A stretch of 64,000 nt of DNA from Sulfurimonas sp. (GTDB lineage: Bacteria; Campylobacterota; Campylobacteria; Campylobacterales; Sulfurimonadaceae), in assembly GCA_011391635.1 (NCBI GenBank), contig JAABQD010000009.1, positions 1 through 64,000 of the forward strand. The letters run 5' to 3'. The position numbers and the translations under genes are program-made. This document shows positions 27,790 through 35,253 of the stretch, one piece after another; within the stretch, counting starts at the first letter, position 1, and every line of letters begins with the position of its first letter. The notes under the pieces are model-generated. The model was given only the letters and a program-made list of their open reading frames with translations, was not told the origin of the DNA and did no database searches.

Positions 27790-28558
27790 TAAGCTCTCTT
27801 TTTCTATTACGAAAAATGGCACATTGTGTGTATCCCACGCTTCTTGCCATTTTTTGTATCTCGTCACTAAAAAGTCCAACTTGTTCTGGCATGTGGGCAT
27901 CTGAACCAAAAGTGATGGGAATACCTAAATGATACGCTTCTTGTAAAAGAGAAAGCGATGGGTAGGCTTCAGCGATGGGTTTTCTATATCCAGCCATATT
28001 GACTTCCAAGACCATATCTGCTTCTTTGATAGCTATAAGTGCATTTTTAGCAATGAGATTGATATCTTTGTGGGGCATAAATTTGAATACTTTGATTAAG
28101 TCTAAATGCCCAACAATGTCAAAAAGTTTGCTTTTTGCCATCTCCTCAATTGCATCAAAATATTTTTGCCAAATCACATCGATATCTTCATGCTCATATC
28201 GCCCGATAAACTCAGGATTGTCAAATCCCCAATCATCAATAAAATGAACAGAACCGATGAGATAATCGGCATGTGGATGTAAAACTCGCTCATCCATGTG
28301 TCCTTGGAGATAGTCCACTTCATAGCCTAAGAGTATCTTGATGCTATTTTTGTACTTCTCTTTCATTGCCAAAACATCCTCTTCGTAGATTTTCATCTGC
28401 TCAAAACTCATACGATATTTTGGGTCAAAATCCATAGGAGCGTGGTCGGAAAAACCAAAATATTTTGTTCCGTTTTGTATCGCTTTTTCGATGTATTCAT
28501 ACATCGCACCCTCGGCATGGTTACATAAAGGAGTATGGTTATGGAGGTCAACTAGCAT
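27779..28558 (-). CDS. hisK: Histidinol-phosphatase, PHP family
   Basis: This 259-aa PHP-domain phosphohydrolase most likely dephosphorylates histidinol phosphate in histidine synthesis. The metal-binding motifs appear in order: DLHNHTPLCNHA at the N-terminus, SDHAPMDF, GYEVDY, GSVHFIDDWGFD, HLDLIK and GSDAHMPE near the C-terminus. The FD...YRMSFEQM segment is typical of HisK-type members. A related PHP phosphoesterase role cannot be excluded. Confidence 0.8.
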   Translation of the reverse strand: MLVDLHNHTPLCNHAEGAMYEYIEKAIQNGTKYFGFSDHAPMDFDPKYRMSFEQMKIYEEDVLAMKEKYKNSIKILLGYEVDYLQGHMDERVLHPHADYLIGSVHFIDDWGFDNPEFIGRYEHEDIDVIWQKYFDAIEEMAKSKLFDIVGHLDLIKVFKFMPHKDINLIAKNALIAIKEADMVLEVNMAGYRKPIAEAYPSLSLLQEAYHLGIPITFGSDAHMPEQVGLFSDEIQKMARSVGYTQCAIFRNRKRELINF

Positions 28559-28592
28559 AAAAAATTCTCACATATTAGATTATTTATGTTAT

Positions 28593-28598
28593 TATAGT
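28593..28598 (+). promoter_or_regulatory. Putative -10 box of cheZ
   Basis: TATAGT (28593-28598) lies 38 bases before the cheZ ATG in an AT-rich divergent gap of 77 bases shared with the PHP phosphatase gene. Position and sequence fit a vegetative promoter. Confidence 0.4.
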
Positions 28599-28635
28599 GA
28601 CAAATTATTAATGTAATAAATTGGAGAACTTTTTT

Positions 28636-29352
28636 ATGACTCAAGAAGAATTAGATGCTTTAATGAATGGCGATTTAGATGATCTTGATACTGCCACAGA
28701 AGAAGTAGCAGAAGAAGCGGATGATTTTGAATTTGAAGAAGAAGAACCAGAAACTGAAGTTAAAAAATCGTCCAAGTATGAAAATACACCCGTAGGTTAC
28801 AGTGAAGAGACAGCACATCAGTGGCCACTTCCAGCAACCGATGAAAACAAGATGGTGCATCAGCTCGATGATGTAACCAAAGAGAGCGAAGAAAAAGCAA
28901 GTCAAATTTTCGATATTATTGAAGTTATTAGCACGGACTTGATGGACAAAGAGTCCAATGTGCAGAATGTGATTGATGTTCTACAGAGCAACATTGATTT
29001 GTTTACAACACTGAGTGAAAAATTCCCAGATGTAAATGCTTTTGCAGAGCAACTCGCTAAAAATGAAGAGGCTCTTAATGATGCAAATGATACGATTGAG
29101 ATGATTCAAACGAGTGGTGATGCTATTATGAATGTAATGGACATTATGCAGTACCAAGATATTCACCGTCAAAAAATTGAACGCGTTATCAATGTTATGC
29201 GTGCCTTGTCAAAATATATGAATACACTTTTTGAGGGTAGAATAGATGATGATAAACGCGTCTCTTCTGCGACACATATTGCAGGGGACACACACAACGA
29301 TTTAGCTTCGACAGATGATATTGAAGCCCTCCTTGCTCAATTTGGAAAATAA
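28636..29352 (+). CDS. cheZ: Chemotaxis phosphatase CheZ, campylobacterial type
   Basis: This 238-aa protein speeds dephosphorylation of CheY-P. The catalytic helix MDIMQYQDIHRQKIERVINVM carries the Asp and Gln spacing (QD...Q) of CheZ. The N-terminus MTQEELDALMNG resembles the short CheY-binding helix of FliM/FliN-type switch proteins, and the last residues DDIEALLAQFGK resemble the C-terminal CheY-binding peptide of CheZ. A very acidic linker (about residues 15-50) joins the parts. Its place before trhP and purE matches Cj0700 of C. jejuni. ATG 28636 follows GGAGAA and is preferred over the TTG at 28621. Confidence 0.82.
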   Translation: MTQEELDALMNGDLDDLDTATEEVAEEADDFEFEEEEPETEVKKSSKYENTPVGYSEETAHQWPLPATDENKMVHQLDDVTKESEEKASQIFDIIEVISTDLMDKESNVQNVIDVLQSNIDLFTTLSEKFPDVNAFAEQLAKNEEALNDANDTIEMIQTSGDAIMNVMDIMQYQDIHRQKIERVINVMRALSKYMNTLFEGRIDDDKRVSSATHIAGDTHNDLASTDDIEALLAQFGK

Positions 29353-29401
29353 TTTTTAATCCACATGCCAACATTATTTGGCGTAATCTTCAAACCAATT
29401 C

Positions 29402-29425
29402 ACTTTAAGCATTGTTGCTTAAAGT
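29402..29425. terminator. Hairpin between cheZ and trhP
   Basis: ACTTTAAGCA (29402-29411) and TGCTTAAAGT (29416-29425) form a perfect 10-bp stem with a TTGT loop. It may end the cheZ transcript or sit in the 5' leader of trhP. No U-tract follows, so termination is uncertain. A single CCACATGCC copy lies just upstream at 29360-29371. Confidence 0.5.
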
Positions 29426-29443
29426 AGTAAAACGAGAATATAT

Positions 29444-30736
29444 ATGCAAAAAGTAGAACTTCTTTCCCCTGCAGGAACACTAGAAAAATTAAAAATAGCA
29501 CTTGATTTTGGAGCGGATGCCGTTTATGGTGGTGTGAGCCACTTTTCCCTTCGTATCCGCTCTGGCAAAGAGTTTAGTATGGAGGAGTTTCAAGAGGGAA
29601 TCGAGTATGCACATGCCAGAGGCAAAAAAGTGTATGCGACTATCAATGGTTTTCCTTTTAACTCACAACTAAGTCTCCTTAAAAAACATATTTTGGCAAT
29701 GGCGGAGTTAAAGCCTGATGCTTTCATCGTGGCAACTCCTGGTGTTTTAAAACTGGCACACGAACTTGCTCCGCAGATTCCTCTGCATCTCTCAACTCAA
29801 GCCAATGTTATGAATGTTTTGGATGCTCAAGTTTATTATGACATGGGTGCAACGCGTATTATCACGGCGAGAGAGATTTCACTCAAAGACCTCAAAGAGA
29901 TAAAAAAAGAGCTTCCTGATTTGGAGCTAGAAGTCTTCGTGCATGGTTCAATGTGTTTTGCTTACAGTGGACGATGTCTTATCTCGACGCTCCAAAGCGG
30001 ACGCGTTCCAAACCGTGGAAGTTGTGCGAATGATTGCAGATTTCCTTATGAAATGTATGCCGCAAATCCTGACACGGGAACACTTTTTAGACTCGAAGAG
30101 GATGAGGGCGTTGGTACTTACATCATGAACTCAAAAGATTTAAATCTTGCTTCACACCTTAAAGAAATTTTAGACAGTGGTGCAGTAGATTCCATCAAAA
30201 TCGAAGGGCGAACAAAAACAGCGTATTATGCTGCGACAACTGCAAAAGCGTATCGCATGGCGATTGATGACTATTATGCGGATAAGGTGGATGTGTCAAA
30301 ATACCAATATGAACTCCAATCACTGCAAAACCGTGGCTACACAGATGCGTATCTCATCTCGAGACCATTTGAAAAACATGACACACAAAGTTTGGATTTT
30401 ACGATGCAACTCGGAACGCACCAAGTAAGTGGACAGGTAAATGAAGAGGGAACGCACTTTTTATGTAAGTACAAAACATTTCCACATGACGAACTTGAAA
30501 TCGTTGCACCGCTGGACTCTAAAATAGAGTTGGTGGATAACGAAATAGGAACAACTTATGAGAGAGACGGGCGTGTTTATTTGAAGCTAAAGAAGCTTTT
30601 AGCCCAAAATAATAAAGTGTGGGATGAGGTGCATAGTGGAAATGTAAACCCAATAGTTTTGCCAACAAAACTTCCTTCATACACTTTTTTACGCATACCT
30701 TCACATGAAGATATGGGAACTTATCCAAAAAGTTAA
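29444..30736 (+). CDS. trhP: U32 family protein, TrhP (YegQ)-like tRNA hydroxylase
   Basis: This 430-aa member of the U32 'peptidase' family belongs to the branch now known to hydroxylate uridine 34 of tRNA using prephenate-dependent chemistry (TrhP, formerly YegQ). Visible landmarks are ELLSPAGTLEKLKIALDFGADAVYGG, HGSMCFAYSGRCLIS, GSCANDCRFPY and SIKIEGRTKTAYY, with clustered Cys that can hold an iron-sulfur cluster. It is the counterpart of Cj0701 by synteny. Its older protease annotation is not supported by a known catalytic site. Confidence 0.78.
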   Translation: MQKVELLSPAGTLEKLKIALDFGADAVYGGVSHFSLRIRSGKEFSMEEFQEGIEYAHARGKKVYATINGFPFNSQLSLLKKHILAMAELKPDAFIVATPGVLKLAHELAPQIPLHLSTQANVMNVLDAQVYYDMGATRIITAREISLKDLKEIKKELPDLELEVFVHGSMCFAYSGRCLISTLQSGRVPNRGSCANDCRFPYEMYAANPDTGTLFRLEEDEGVGTYIMNSKDLNLASHLKEILDSGAVDSIKIEGRTKTAYYAATTAKAYRMAIDDYYADKVDVSKYQYELQSLQNRGYTDAYLISRPFEKHDTQSLDFTMQLGTHQVSGQVNEEGTHFLCKYKTFPHDELEIVAPLDSKIELVDNEIGTTYERDGRVYLKLKKLLAQNNKVWDEVHSGNVNPIVLPTKLPSYTFLRIPSHEDMGTYPKS

Positions 30737-30881
30737 GAGAGTTCTTGCAAAATTTGCAAGAAGTCGCCTACCTCGCAGAGGTAGCTTTAGTGACCCAAGC
30801 GGTCTTAGCGTAGTGAAATGGACTTGTTCATTTCGCGTTTAAAATAGAGTTCTTGCTAAGAACTCTAAAGAAAAGAAAATG
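30737..30881 (+). other. Hairpin-rich intergenic segment, candidate structured RNA
   Basis: Four stems are packed into about 130 bases after trhP: TTCTTGCAAA/TTTGCAAGAA, CTACCTC/GAGGTAG around GCA, GAAATG/CATTTC, and GAGTTCTT/AAGAACTC around GCT. The first could be the trhP terminator. The remainder resembles a small structured RNA or a degenerate repeat element. There is no ORF and no similarity to tRNA. Confidence 0.4.
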
Positions 30882-30887
30882 TATAAT
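30882..30887 (+). promoter_or_regulatory. -10 box of the purE operon
   Basis: A perfect TATAAT (30882-30887) lies 28 bases before the purE ATG and after A-rich sequence. It would drive purE-DUF3972-DUF89 from a very short leader. Confidence 0.55.
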
Positions 30888-30914
30888 CTAAAAAATAAAA
30901 AGTAGGATGTGTAG

Positions 30915-31415
30915 ATGAAATTTGTATCAATTGTGATTGGAAGTAAAAGTGATTATGAGGTTATGAAATATTGTGCTGACACGCTTGAAGCGTTTGGTGT
31001 GAGTTATGAGTTGATTATTTCTTCAGCACACCGTTCACCTGAGCGAACAAAAGAGTATATTGAAACAGCAGAAAAAAAAGGGGCACAAGTTTTTATCGCT
31101 GCTGCTGGTATGGCTGCACATTTAGCGGGTGTTTTGTCTTCTAAAACGGTTAAACCAATCATCGGTGTACCTATGAGTGCTTCAGCTCTGAGCGGAATCG
31201 ATGCACTTCTCTCGACGGTTCAAATGCCAGCTGGAATGCCAGTTGCTACAGTGGCAATAGGAAAAGCGGGAGCAATCAACTCGGCTTACTTAGCGATGCA
31301 AATTTTGGCACTTGATAATGATGAATTATCAATGAAACTCAAAGAAGACCGCATAGCAAAAGCAAAGCAGGTTGAGATGGACTCTTTGGAGATCGAAACA
31401 ATTATTACAAAATAA
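30915..31415 (+). CDS. purE: N5-carboxyaminoimidazole ribonucleotide mutase
   Basis: PurE (166 aa) moves the carboxylate of N5-CAIR to C4 in purine synthesis. The N-terminal nucleotide motif IGSKSDYEVMKYC and the signature ISSAHRSPERT with the catalytic His are present. IAAAGMAAHLAGVLSS and the loop around TVQMPAGMPVATVAIGKAG are class I features. It is followed after 10 bases by a DUF3972 gene, as in C. jejuni (Cj0702-Cj0703). Confidence 0.95.
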   Translation: MKFVSIVIGSKSDYEVMKYCADTLEAFGVSYELIISSAHRSPERTKEYIETAEKKGAQVFIAAAGMAAHLAGVLSSKTVKPIIGVPMSASALSGIDALLSTVQMPAGMPVATVAIGKAGAINSAYLAMQILALDNDELSMKLKEDRIAKAKQVEMDSLEIETIITK

Positions 31416-31425
31416 GGGATTGAAA

Positions 31426-31896
31426 ATGAAGTGGATGAGTGATGAAGAGTATAGCGATTTGACAGGTTTAGACATCTCAGCAATTGATGAGTTGTGTGAG
31501 CGAGGCAAACTCACTGTGAGAGTAGAAAATGGCATACGCATGATTGACCCATCCAAAGGAACACAGTCCGTTGTTCCAGCACAGCTCAGAACACTCTCCA
31601 CTCATAACACTGCCGATATGGTCGTGAATCCACAGTTTGTAGAAAAAACGATAGGTACAATTATCAACCTGCATGAAAAAGTGCTTGATGCAAAAGATGA
31701 GACCATTGTCTCGATGCGAAATGAGAATCTCTTTTTGCGAGAGGCGTTAGAGTCACTTCAAGAGCTTTATGATGAAGATAGAAAAACCATAGCAACACTC
31801 ACAGAACAGCTCAAACTCTCCCAACAAGAGGTTGAATTTATGAGAAGAAAATACAAACTCATGTGGAATAAAGCTATCGAAGAACACACAAATTAA
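31426..31896 (+). CDS. DUF3972-type conserved campylobacterial protein
   Basis: This is a 156-aa soluble protein of unknown function. The N-terminal 50 residues look like a winged or MerR-like helix-turn-helix (DLTGLDISAIDELCERGKLTVRVENG). The C-terminal half (about residues 85-150) is a long heptad-rich coiled coil (NENLFLREALESLQELYDED). By synteny with Cj0703 it belongs to a Campylobacterota-specific family, which I recall as DUF3972. A DNA-binding or scaffold role is inference. The stop overlaps the next start by one base (TAATG). Confidence 0.65.
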   Translation: MKWMSDEEYSDLTGLDISAIDELCERGKLTVRVENGIRMIDPSKGTQSVVPAQLRTLSTHNTADMVVNPQFVEKTIGTIINLHEKVLDAKDETIVSMRNENLFLREALESLQELYDEDRKTIATLTEQLKLSQQEVEFMRRKYKLMWNKAIEEHTN

Positions 31897-32753
31897 TGTT
31901 CATGGATGAAGCGTGCATTGGTTGTATCATCAACCAAAGCGTCAAAGTAGCCAATGCAATCCATGCTTCTGAAGCTCTCTCAAAGCAATTAACTTCTACT
32001 GTGGAGCAGATGAGCAAAGATTTTTCTCCCTCGCAAAATCCACCAGAAATTGCCTCTTATGTGTATGAAAAAATGGCAGAAATCGCCAACAAAACCGACC
32101 TCTATGATGAAGTAAAAGAGCTCTCAACGCAAAAAGCACTCTCTTTTGTTCCACTGCTAAAAGAGAAACTTCTCCTCTCTCAAGATAAACTCCTAACCGC
32201 TACAAAAATCGCAGTCGCAGGAAATGTGATAGATTTAGCTGCTGAGGTAGAGTTTGACCTCGAAGAAGAGCTTGAAAAAATCTTCCATACAGAGTTCGCA
32301 CAAAACGATTTTTCCCAGTTACAAAATCAACTTCCACATGCCAAGTCTGTTCTCATCATCGGCGATAATGTAGGCGAACACATTTTTGATTATATGTTTG
32401 TTGAAACTCTCATAGAACTCTTTCCACATGCTGCTTATTACTACATGGTGCGTGGAAATCCTATCATCAATGATGTCACACTCCAAGATACATCGGCATG
32501 TGGATTTGACAAACTCTGCACAGTTGTGGACAGCGGAGTAAATACCCCTGGGTTTGTATACTCTCGTGCCAATCCACATGCCAAAGAGATTTTTGACAGT
32601 GCGGATATCGTGATTAGTAAAGGGATGGGAAACTATGAGTGTTTAACGCCCTCGCACAGAAGCAACATCTTTTTTTTACTCAAAGTAAAATGCCAAGTTG
32701 TAGCAAATTCTTTAAAGAAAGAAGTCGGCGATATTATCTGTAAGCTGATTTAA
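31896..32753 (+). CDS. DUF89 / ARMT1-like metal-dependent phosphatase
   Basis: This 285-aa protein has the hallmarks of DUF89 (damage-control phosphatase) proteins: an N-terminal CIGCIINQ cysteine pair, GDNVGEHIFDYMFVETL with the catalytic Asp and Asn, and the C-terminal DIVISKGMGNYECL. Family members remove phosphate from harmful or over-phosphorylated metabolites. The substrate here is unknown. It lies between DUF3972 and glyQ, a position not occupied by such a gene in C. jejuni as far as I recall. Three exact copies of the CCACATGCC word fall within it. Confidence 0.75.
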   Translation: MFMDEACIGCIINQSVKVANAIHASEALSKQLTSTVEQMSKDFSPSQNPPEIASYVYEKMAEIANKTDLYDEVKELSTQKALSFVPLLKEKLLLSQDKLLTATKIAVAGNVIDLAAEVEFDLEEELEKIFHTEFAQNDFSQLQNQLPHAKSVLIIGDNVGEHIFDYMFVETLIELFPHAAYYYMVRGNPIINDVTLQDTSACGFDKLCTVVDSGVNTPGFVYSRANPHAKEIFDSADIVISKGMGNYECLTPSHRSNIFFLLKVKCQVVANSLKKEVGDIICKLI

Positions 32754-32775
32754 GTTCTACCCATCATCTCTGAGG

Positions 32776-32781
32776 TATAAT
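32776..32781 (+). promoter_or_regulatory. -10 box of glyQ
   Basis: A perfect TATAAT (32776-32781) lies 46 bases before the glyQ ATG, giving a leader of about 38 nt with AAGGGA before the start. No T-box or attenuator is visible. Confidence 0.55.
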
Positions 32782-32826
32782 TTCGCACTTAATTAGCTTC
32801 TAATAAAATAAAATCAAGGGAAAAAT

Positions 32827-33708
32827 ATGATAACTTTTAGCGAAATGTTACTCAAACTACAAGAATTTTGGATGAAACAAGGGTGCAATATTGTGCAGCC
32901 TTATGACATTCCAGCAGGTGCTGGAACATTCCATCCAGCTACTTTTCTTCGTTCACTCGATTCAACTCCATGGTCTGTGGCGTATGTCGCACCGTCTCGC
33001 CGTCCAACAGATGGAAGATATGGAGAAAATCCAAACAGACTTGGAAGCTACTATCAGTTTCAAGCACTCATTAAACCCTCTCCTGACAACATTCAAGAGC
33101 TTTATCTGAAATCTTTAGAGTATTTGGGTCTTGATGTTTCACAGCATGATATCCGTTTCGTAGAAGACAACTGGGAATCTCCAACACTTGGTGCATGGGG
33201 ACTTGGCTGGGAAGTTTGGCTTAATGGCATGGAAGTGACACAGTTTACTTACTTTCAACAAGTCGGCGGAATCGAATGTAATCCTGTGGCAGTTGAAATC
33301 ACTTACGGAACAGAGCGACTTGCGATGTACCTTCAAGGTGTGGACACAGTTTTTGACATCGTTTGGGGTGAAAATGCACATGGCAAAACGCTTTACCGCG
33401 ATGTGCATAAAGAGGCTGAAATAGAGTTCTCAAAATACAACTTTGAAGTGGCCGATACAGCGATGCTTTTTGCAGAATTTAACGCAAAAAGCAGTGAATG
33501 TTTACGCACCATCGAAGCAGGTTTACCACTTCCAGCGTACGACTTATGTATGATGGCAGCAAACACTTTTAATGTCCTCGATGCAAGAAAAGCAATCAGC
33601 CAAACAGAGAGACAAAACTACATCCTAAAAATCCGTGAACTCTCAAAAGGGTGTGCAGAGCTTTATAAATCGCAAGAAGAAGAGCGAAATATGAGGGTGA
33701 AAGCGTAA
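32827..33708 (+). CDS. glyQ: Glycine--tRNA ligase alpha subunit
   Basis: GlyQ (293 aa) is the catalytic alpha subunit of the tetrameric bacterial glycyl-tRNA synthetase. The start [18 protein letters not shown] and the core motifs [65 protein letters not shown] and [13 protein letters not shown] are intact. The beta subunit GlyS is not in this window. It ends the cheZ-to-glyQ block and is followed by the Ibs-like/DpnI islet. Confidence 0.96.
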   Translation: MITFSEMLLKLQEFWMKQGCNIVQPYDIPAGAGTFHPATFLRSLDSTPWSVAYVAPSRRPTDGRYGENPNRLGSYYQFQALIKPSPDNIQELYLKSLEYLGLDVSQHDIRFVEDNWESPTLGAWGLGWEVWLNGMEVTQFTYFQQVGGIECNPVAVEITYGTERLAMYLQGVDTVFDIVWGENAHGKTLYRDVHKEAEIEFSKYNFEVADTAMLFAEFNAKSSECLRTIEAGLPLPAYDLCMMAANTFNVLDARKAISQTERQNYILKIRELSKGCAELYKSQEEERNMRVKA

Positions 33709-33813
33709 AATTTATTGCAAATTGTCATAAAATCTATAAACATCAAAAAGTTTTAATAAAATCAGATTGTCAGTTGGCGGTTTGATTGTTTTGTTGTATT
33801 GTGAGGTGGAAGG

Positions 33814-33946
33814 TGGGACAGGGTCAGCCTTTAACCAAAGGATGTAACAATGCGACTCGCAATCATAATTGTTATTCTTTTGCTTCTTTTGGAAGTAAAA
33901 GTTTATTAAAAGCTTTTAGAGAGTTCACAGCTCTCTATCTGTCCCA
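33814..33946 (+). promoter_or_regulatory. Self-inhibitory folding of the toxin mRNA
   Basis: Two features would keep the toxin mRNA silent. TGGGACAG (33814-33821) near the likely 5' end pairs with CTGTCCCA (33939-33946) after the ORF. CCTTT (33828-33832) pairs with AAAGG (33837-33841), hiding the ribosome binding site. Long-range 5'-3' pairing of this kind is known for the aapA mRNAs of H. pylori. The pairings are visible in the sequence; their effect is inferred. Confidence 0.55.
33850..33909 (+). CDS. Ibs-like type I toxin, 19-aa hydrophobic peptide
   Basis: The ORF reads MRLAIIIVILLLLLEVKVY: one Arg, an unbroken aliphatic stretch and a polar tail ending in Tyr. Ibs toxins of the E. coli ibs/sib loci are also 18-19 aa, begin MM(R/K)-hydrophobic, carry an Ile/Val/Leu core and end in Tyr. 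AAAGGA lies 7 bases before the ATG. Flanking pairing elements, an antisense promoter and a second truncated copy at the left window edge support a type I toxin-antitoxin locus. Such peptides insert in the inner membrane and depolarise it when over-produced. It is too short for normal gene calling. No experimental proof exists here, and convergence rather than homology to Ibs is possible. Confidence 0.65.
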   Translation: MRLAIIIVILLLLLEVKVY

Positions 33947-34031
33947 ACTGCCAAAATTATAGCATATTTTATTTAGAGATTTAGAATACGAATAAGTTTT
34001 TAAAATTGATAAGGGAAACGGTGACTGCACT

Positions 34032-34799
34032 ATGACTCTAAATTTATTTTCTACCATGTCGGATAATTATCGTAGTAATTCTCAAAAAATAAGAGTATTG
34101 ACTGAAAATTGGGTAAATGAGCATATTTATTGTCCAAGTTGTGGCTGTGCAGTAAACGAATACGAAAATAATAGACCCGTTGCAGATTTTTATTGTAAAA
34201 ATTGCAATGAGGATTATGAGCTAAAAAGTAAAAATAGCAAAATGTTGGGTAAAACTATCTCCGACGGTGCTTATAATTCTATGATAGATAGAATTACAAG
34301 TGAAACAAATCCAAATTTTTTCTTTTTAAATTATGATAAAAGCAGTTATGACATAGTTAATTTTTTGGCAGTTCCTAGCTATTTATTTGTTCCTAATATG
34401 ATTATCCCGCGAAAAAAAGGGATACCGAATAGACCTAATTACATCATGTGTAATATCGATATATCAAATATCCCAAGTAGTGGCAAAGTATTTTATATAA
34501 AAGATAAACAAGTTCAAAGCAAAACTAAAATTTTGGATGAGTGGAATAAAATAAGTTTTTTAAAGGAATCAAGTAGTATTCAATCAAAAGGTTGGTTGCT
34601 AGATATTATTAAATGTATTGAAAAACTTGAAAAAGTAAATTTTTCTTTAAATGATATGTATCAGTTTGAAAAATATTTAAAAATCCGACATCCTGAAAAC
34701 AATAATATACAAGCAAAAATAAGACAGCAACTTCAGATTTTAAGAGATAAAAATTATCTAAAATTTGAAAGTCGTGGGAAATATATACTAAGGAAATAA
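34032..34799 (+). CDS. dpnI: DpnI-type restriction endonuclease (cuts methylated GATC)
   Basis: This 255-aa protein aligns along its whole length with DpnI of Streptococcus pneumoniae as I remember it: YxSNSQKIRVLTENWV, the zinc-ribbon CPSC...CKNC (Cys34, 37, 55, 58), ENNRPVADFYC, the PD-(D/E)XK core Asp52...Glu63-Leu-Lys65, DGAY, NPNFFFLNY, and the C-terminal winged-helix segment KIRQQLQILRDK..L.F..RGKY. DpnI cleaves Gm6ATC only when adenine is methylated and needs no partner methylase. The host must therefore lack Dam-type GATC methylation. It would destroy methylated foreign DNA. AT-rich composition and the neighbouring toxin locus suggest horizontal gain. Confidence 0.9.
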   Translation: MTLNLFSTMSDNYRSNSQKIRVLTENWVNEHIYCPSCGCAVNEYENNRPVADFYCKNCNEDYELKSKNSKMLGKTISDGAYNSMIDRITSETNPNFFFLNYDKSSYDIVNFLAVPSYLFVPNMIIPRKKGIPNRPNYIMCNIDISNIPSSGKVFYIKDKQVQSKTKILDEWNKISFLKESSSIQSKGWLLDIIKCIEKLEKVNFSLNDMYQFEKYLKIRHPENNNIQAKIRQQLQILRDKNYLKFESRGKYILRK

Positions 34800-35240
34800 A
34801 TGCCAATTACAAGAGAATTAGCACTACAAATTTTAAAATATTTACTAGATAATTCATCTTTTTATTTTCCATTTAAAATTGTTTGTACAAATTTTGATAA
34901 AGATGATGAACTCTATGATATTGAATTTTCTCAGGAAATGCTTGATGAAGTATTAGAAAATGATGAATTTAAAGACTTTGAGCTAGTAGAAAATCTTCAA
35001 AATTTAGATTTAGAAACATTACAATTGATGTCAAAGGGCTTTATTGAAAAAATAATGAACAATGAAGCAGTTCAACATATAACTAATTTAGCTCAAGAGT
35101 GCAGAAGCCAATACAAAGAAGAATTATGGGAATCAACAGATATCGAACAGTTTGGTTTCAATGAATATGTGGGTGGAAAAGCTGAAGCATATGAAGATTG
35201 TTTAGAGATATTGAAAAAATTAAATAAATCTAATCAGTAA
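34800..35240 (+). CDS. Unknown acidic protein downstream of dpnI
   Basis: This 146-aa protein is rich in Asp and Glu and predicted to be helical, with no membrane segment and no motif that I recognise. Its ATG directly abuts the dpnI stop, so the two are almost certainly co-translated. The name DpnD is used for a small unknown gene beside pneumococcal dpnI, but I see no convincing similarity. A role accessory to DpnI, for example an inhibitor or adaptor, is conjecture. Confidence 0.6.
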   Translation: MPITRELALQILKYLLDNSSFYFPFKIVCTNFDKDDELYDIEFSQEMLDEVLENDEFKDFELVENLQNLDLETLQLMSKGFIEKIMNNEAVQHITNLAQECRSQYKEELWESTDIEQFGFNEYVGGKAEAYEDCLEILKKLNKSNQ

Positions 35241-35253
35241 GAGAGAACTTTTT

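Larger units (their letters stand above)
33801..33949 (-). ncRNA. Putative antisense RNA antitoxin to the Ibs-like toxin
   Basis: The minus strand carries TGCTATAAT (extended -10, box at 33956-33961), which should start an RNA near 33947-33949 beginning with GTTGGGACAG. The RNA would first fold AGAGAG/CTCTCT and then run antisense to the entire toxin ORF, its ribosome binding site and the 5' leader. The same box at the same distance is kept in the truncated copy at 74-79, which supports function. The 3' end is a guess. Sib RNAs of E. coli and IsoA RNAs of Helicobacter are precedents. Confidence 0.6.

Noticed and set aside
30737..30881. A tRNA gene between trhP and purE
   Set aside because: The stems do not form a cloverleaf and there is no T-loop or CCA-end pattern.
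34032..35240. A methyltransferase partner for the restriction enzyme
   Set aside because: The neighbouring protein has no methylase motifs, and DpnI-type enzymes need none because they cut only methylated sites.
33709..35253. A mobile element carrying dpnI and the Ibs-like locus
   Set aside because: No integrase, transposase, terminal inverted repeats or target duplication were found; only composition and gene type hint at transfer.
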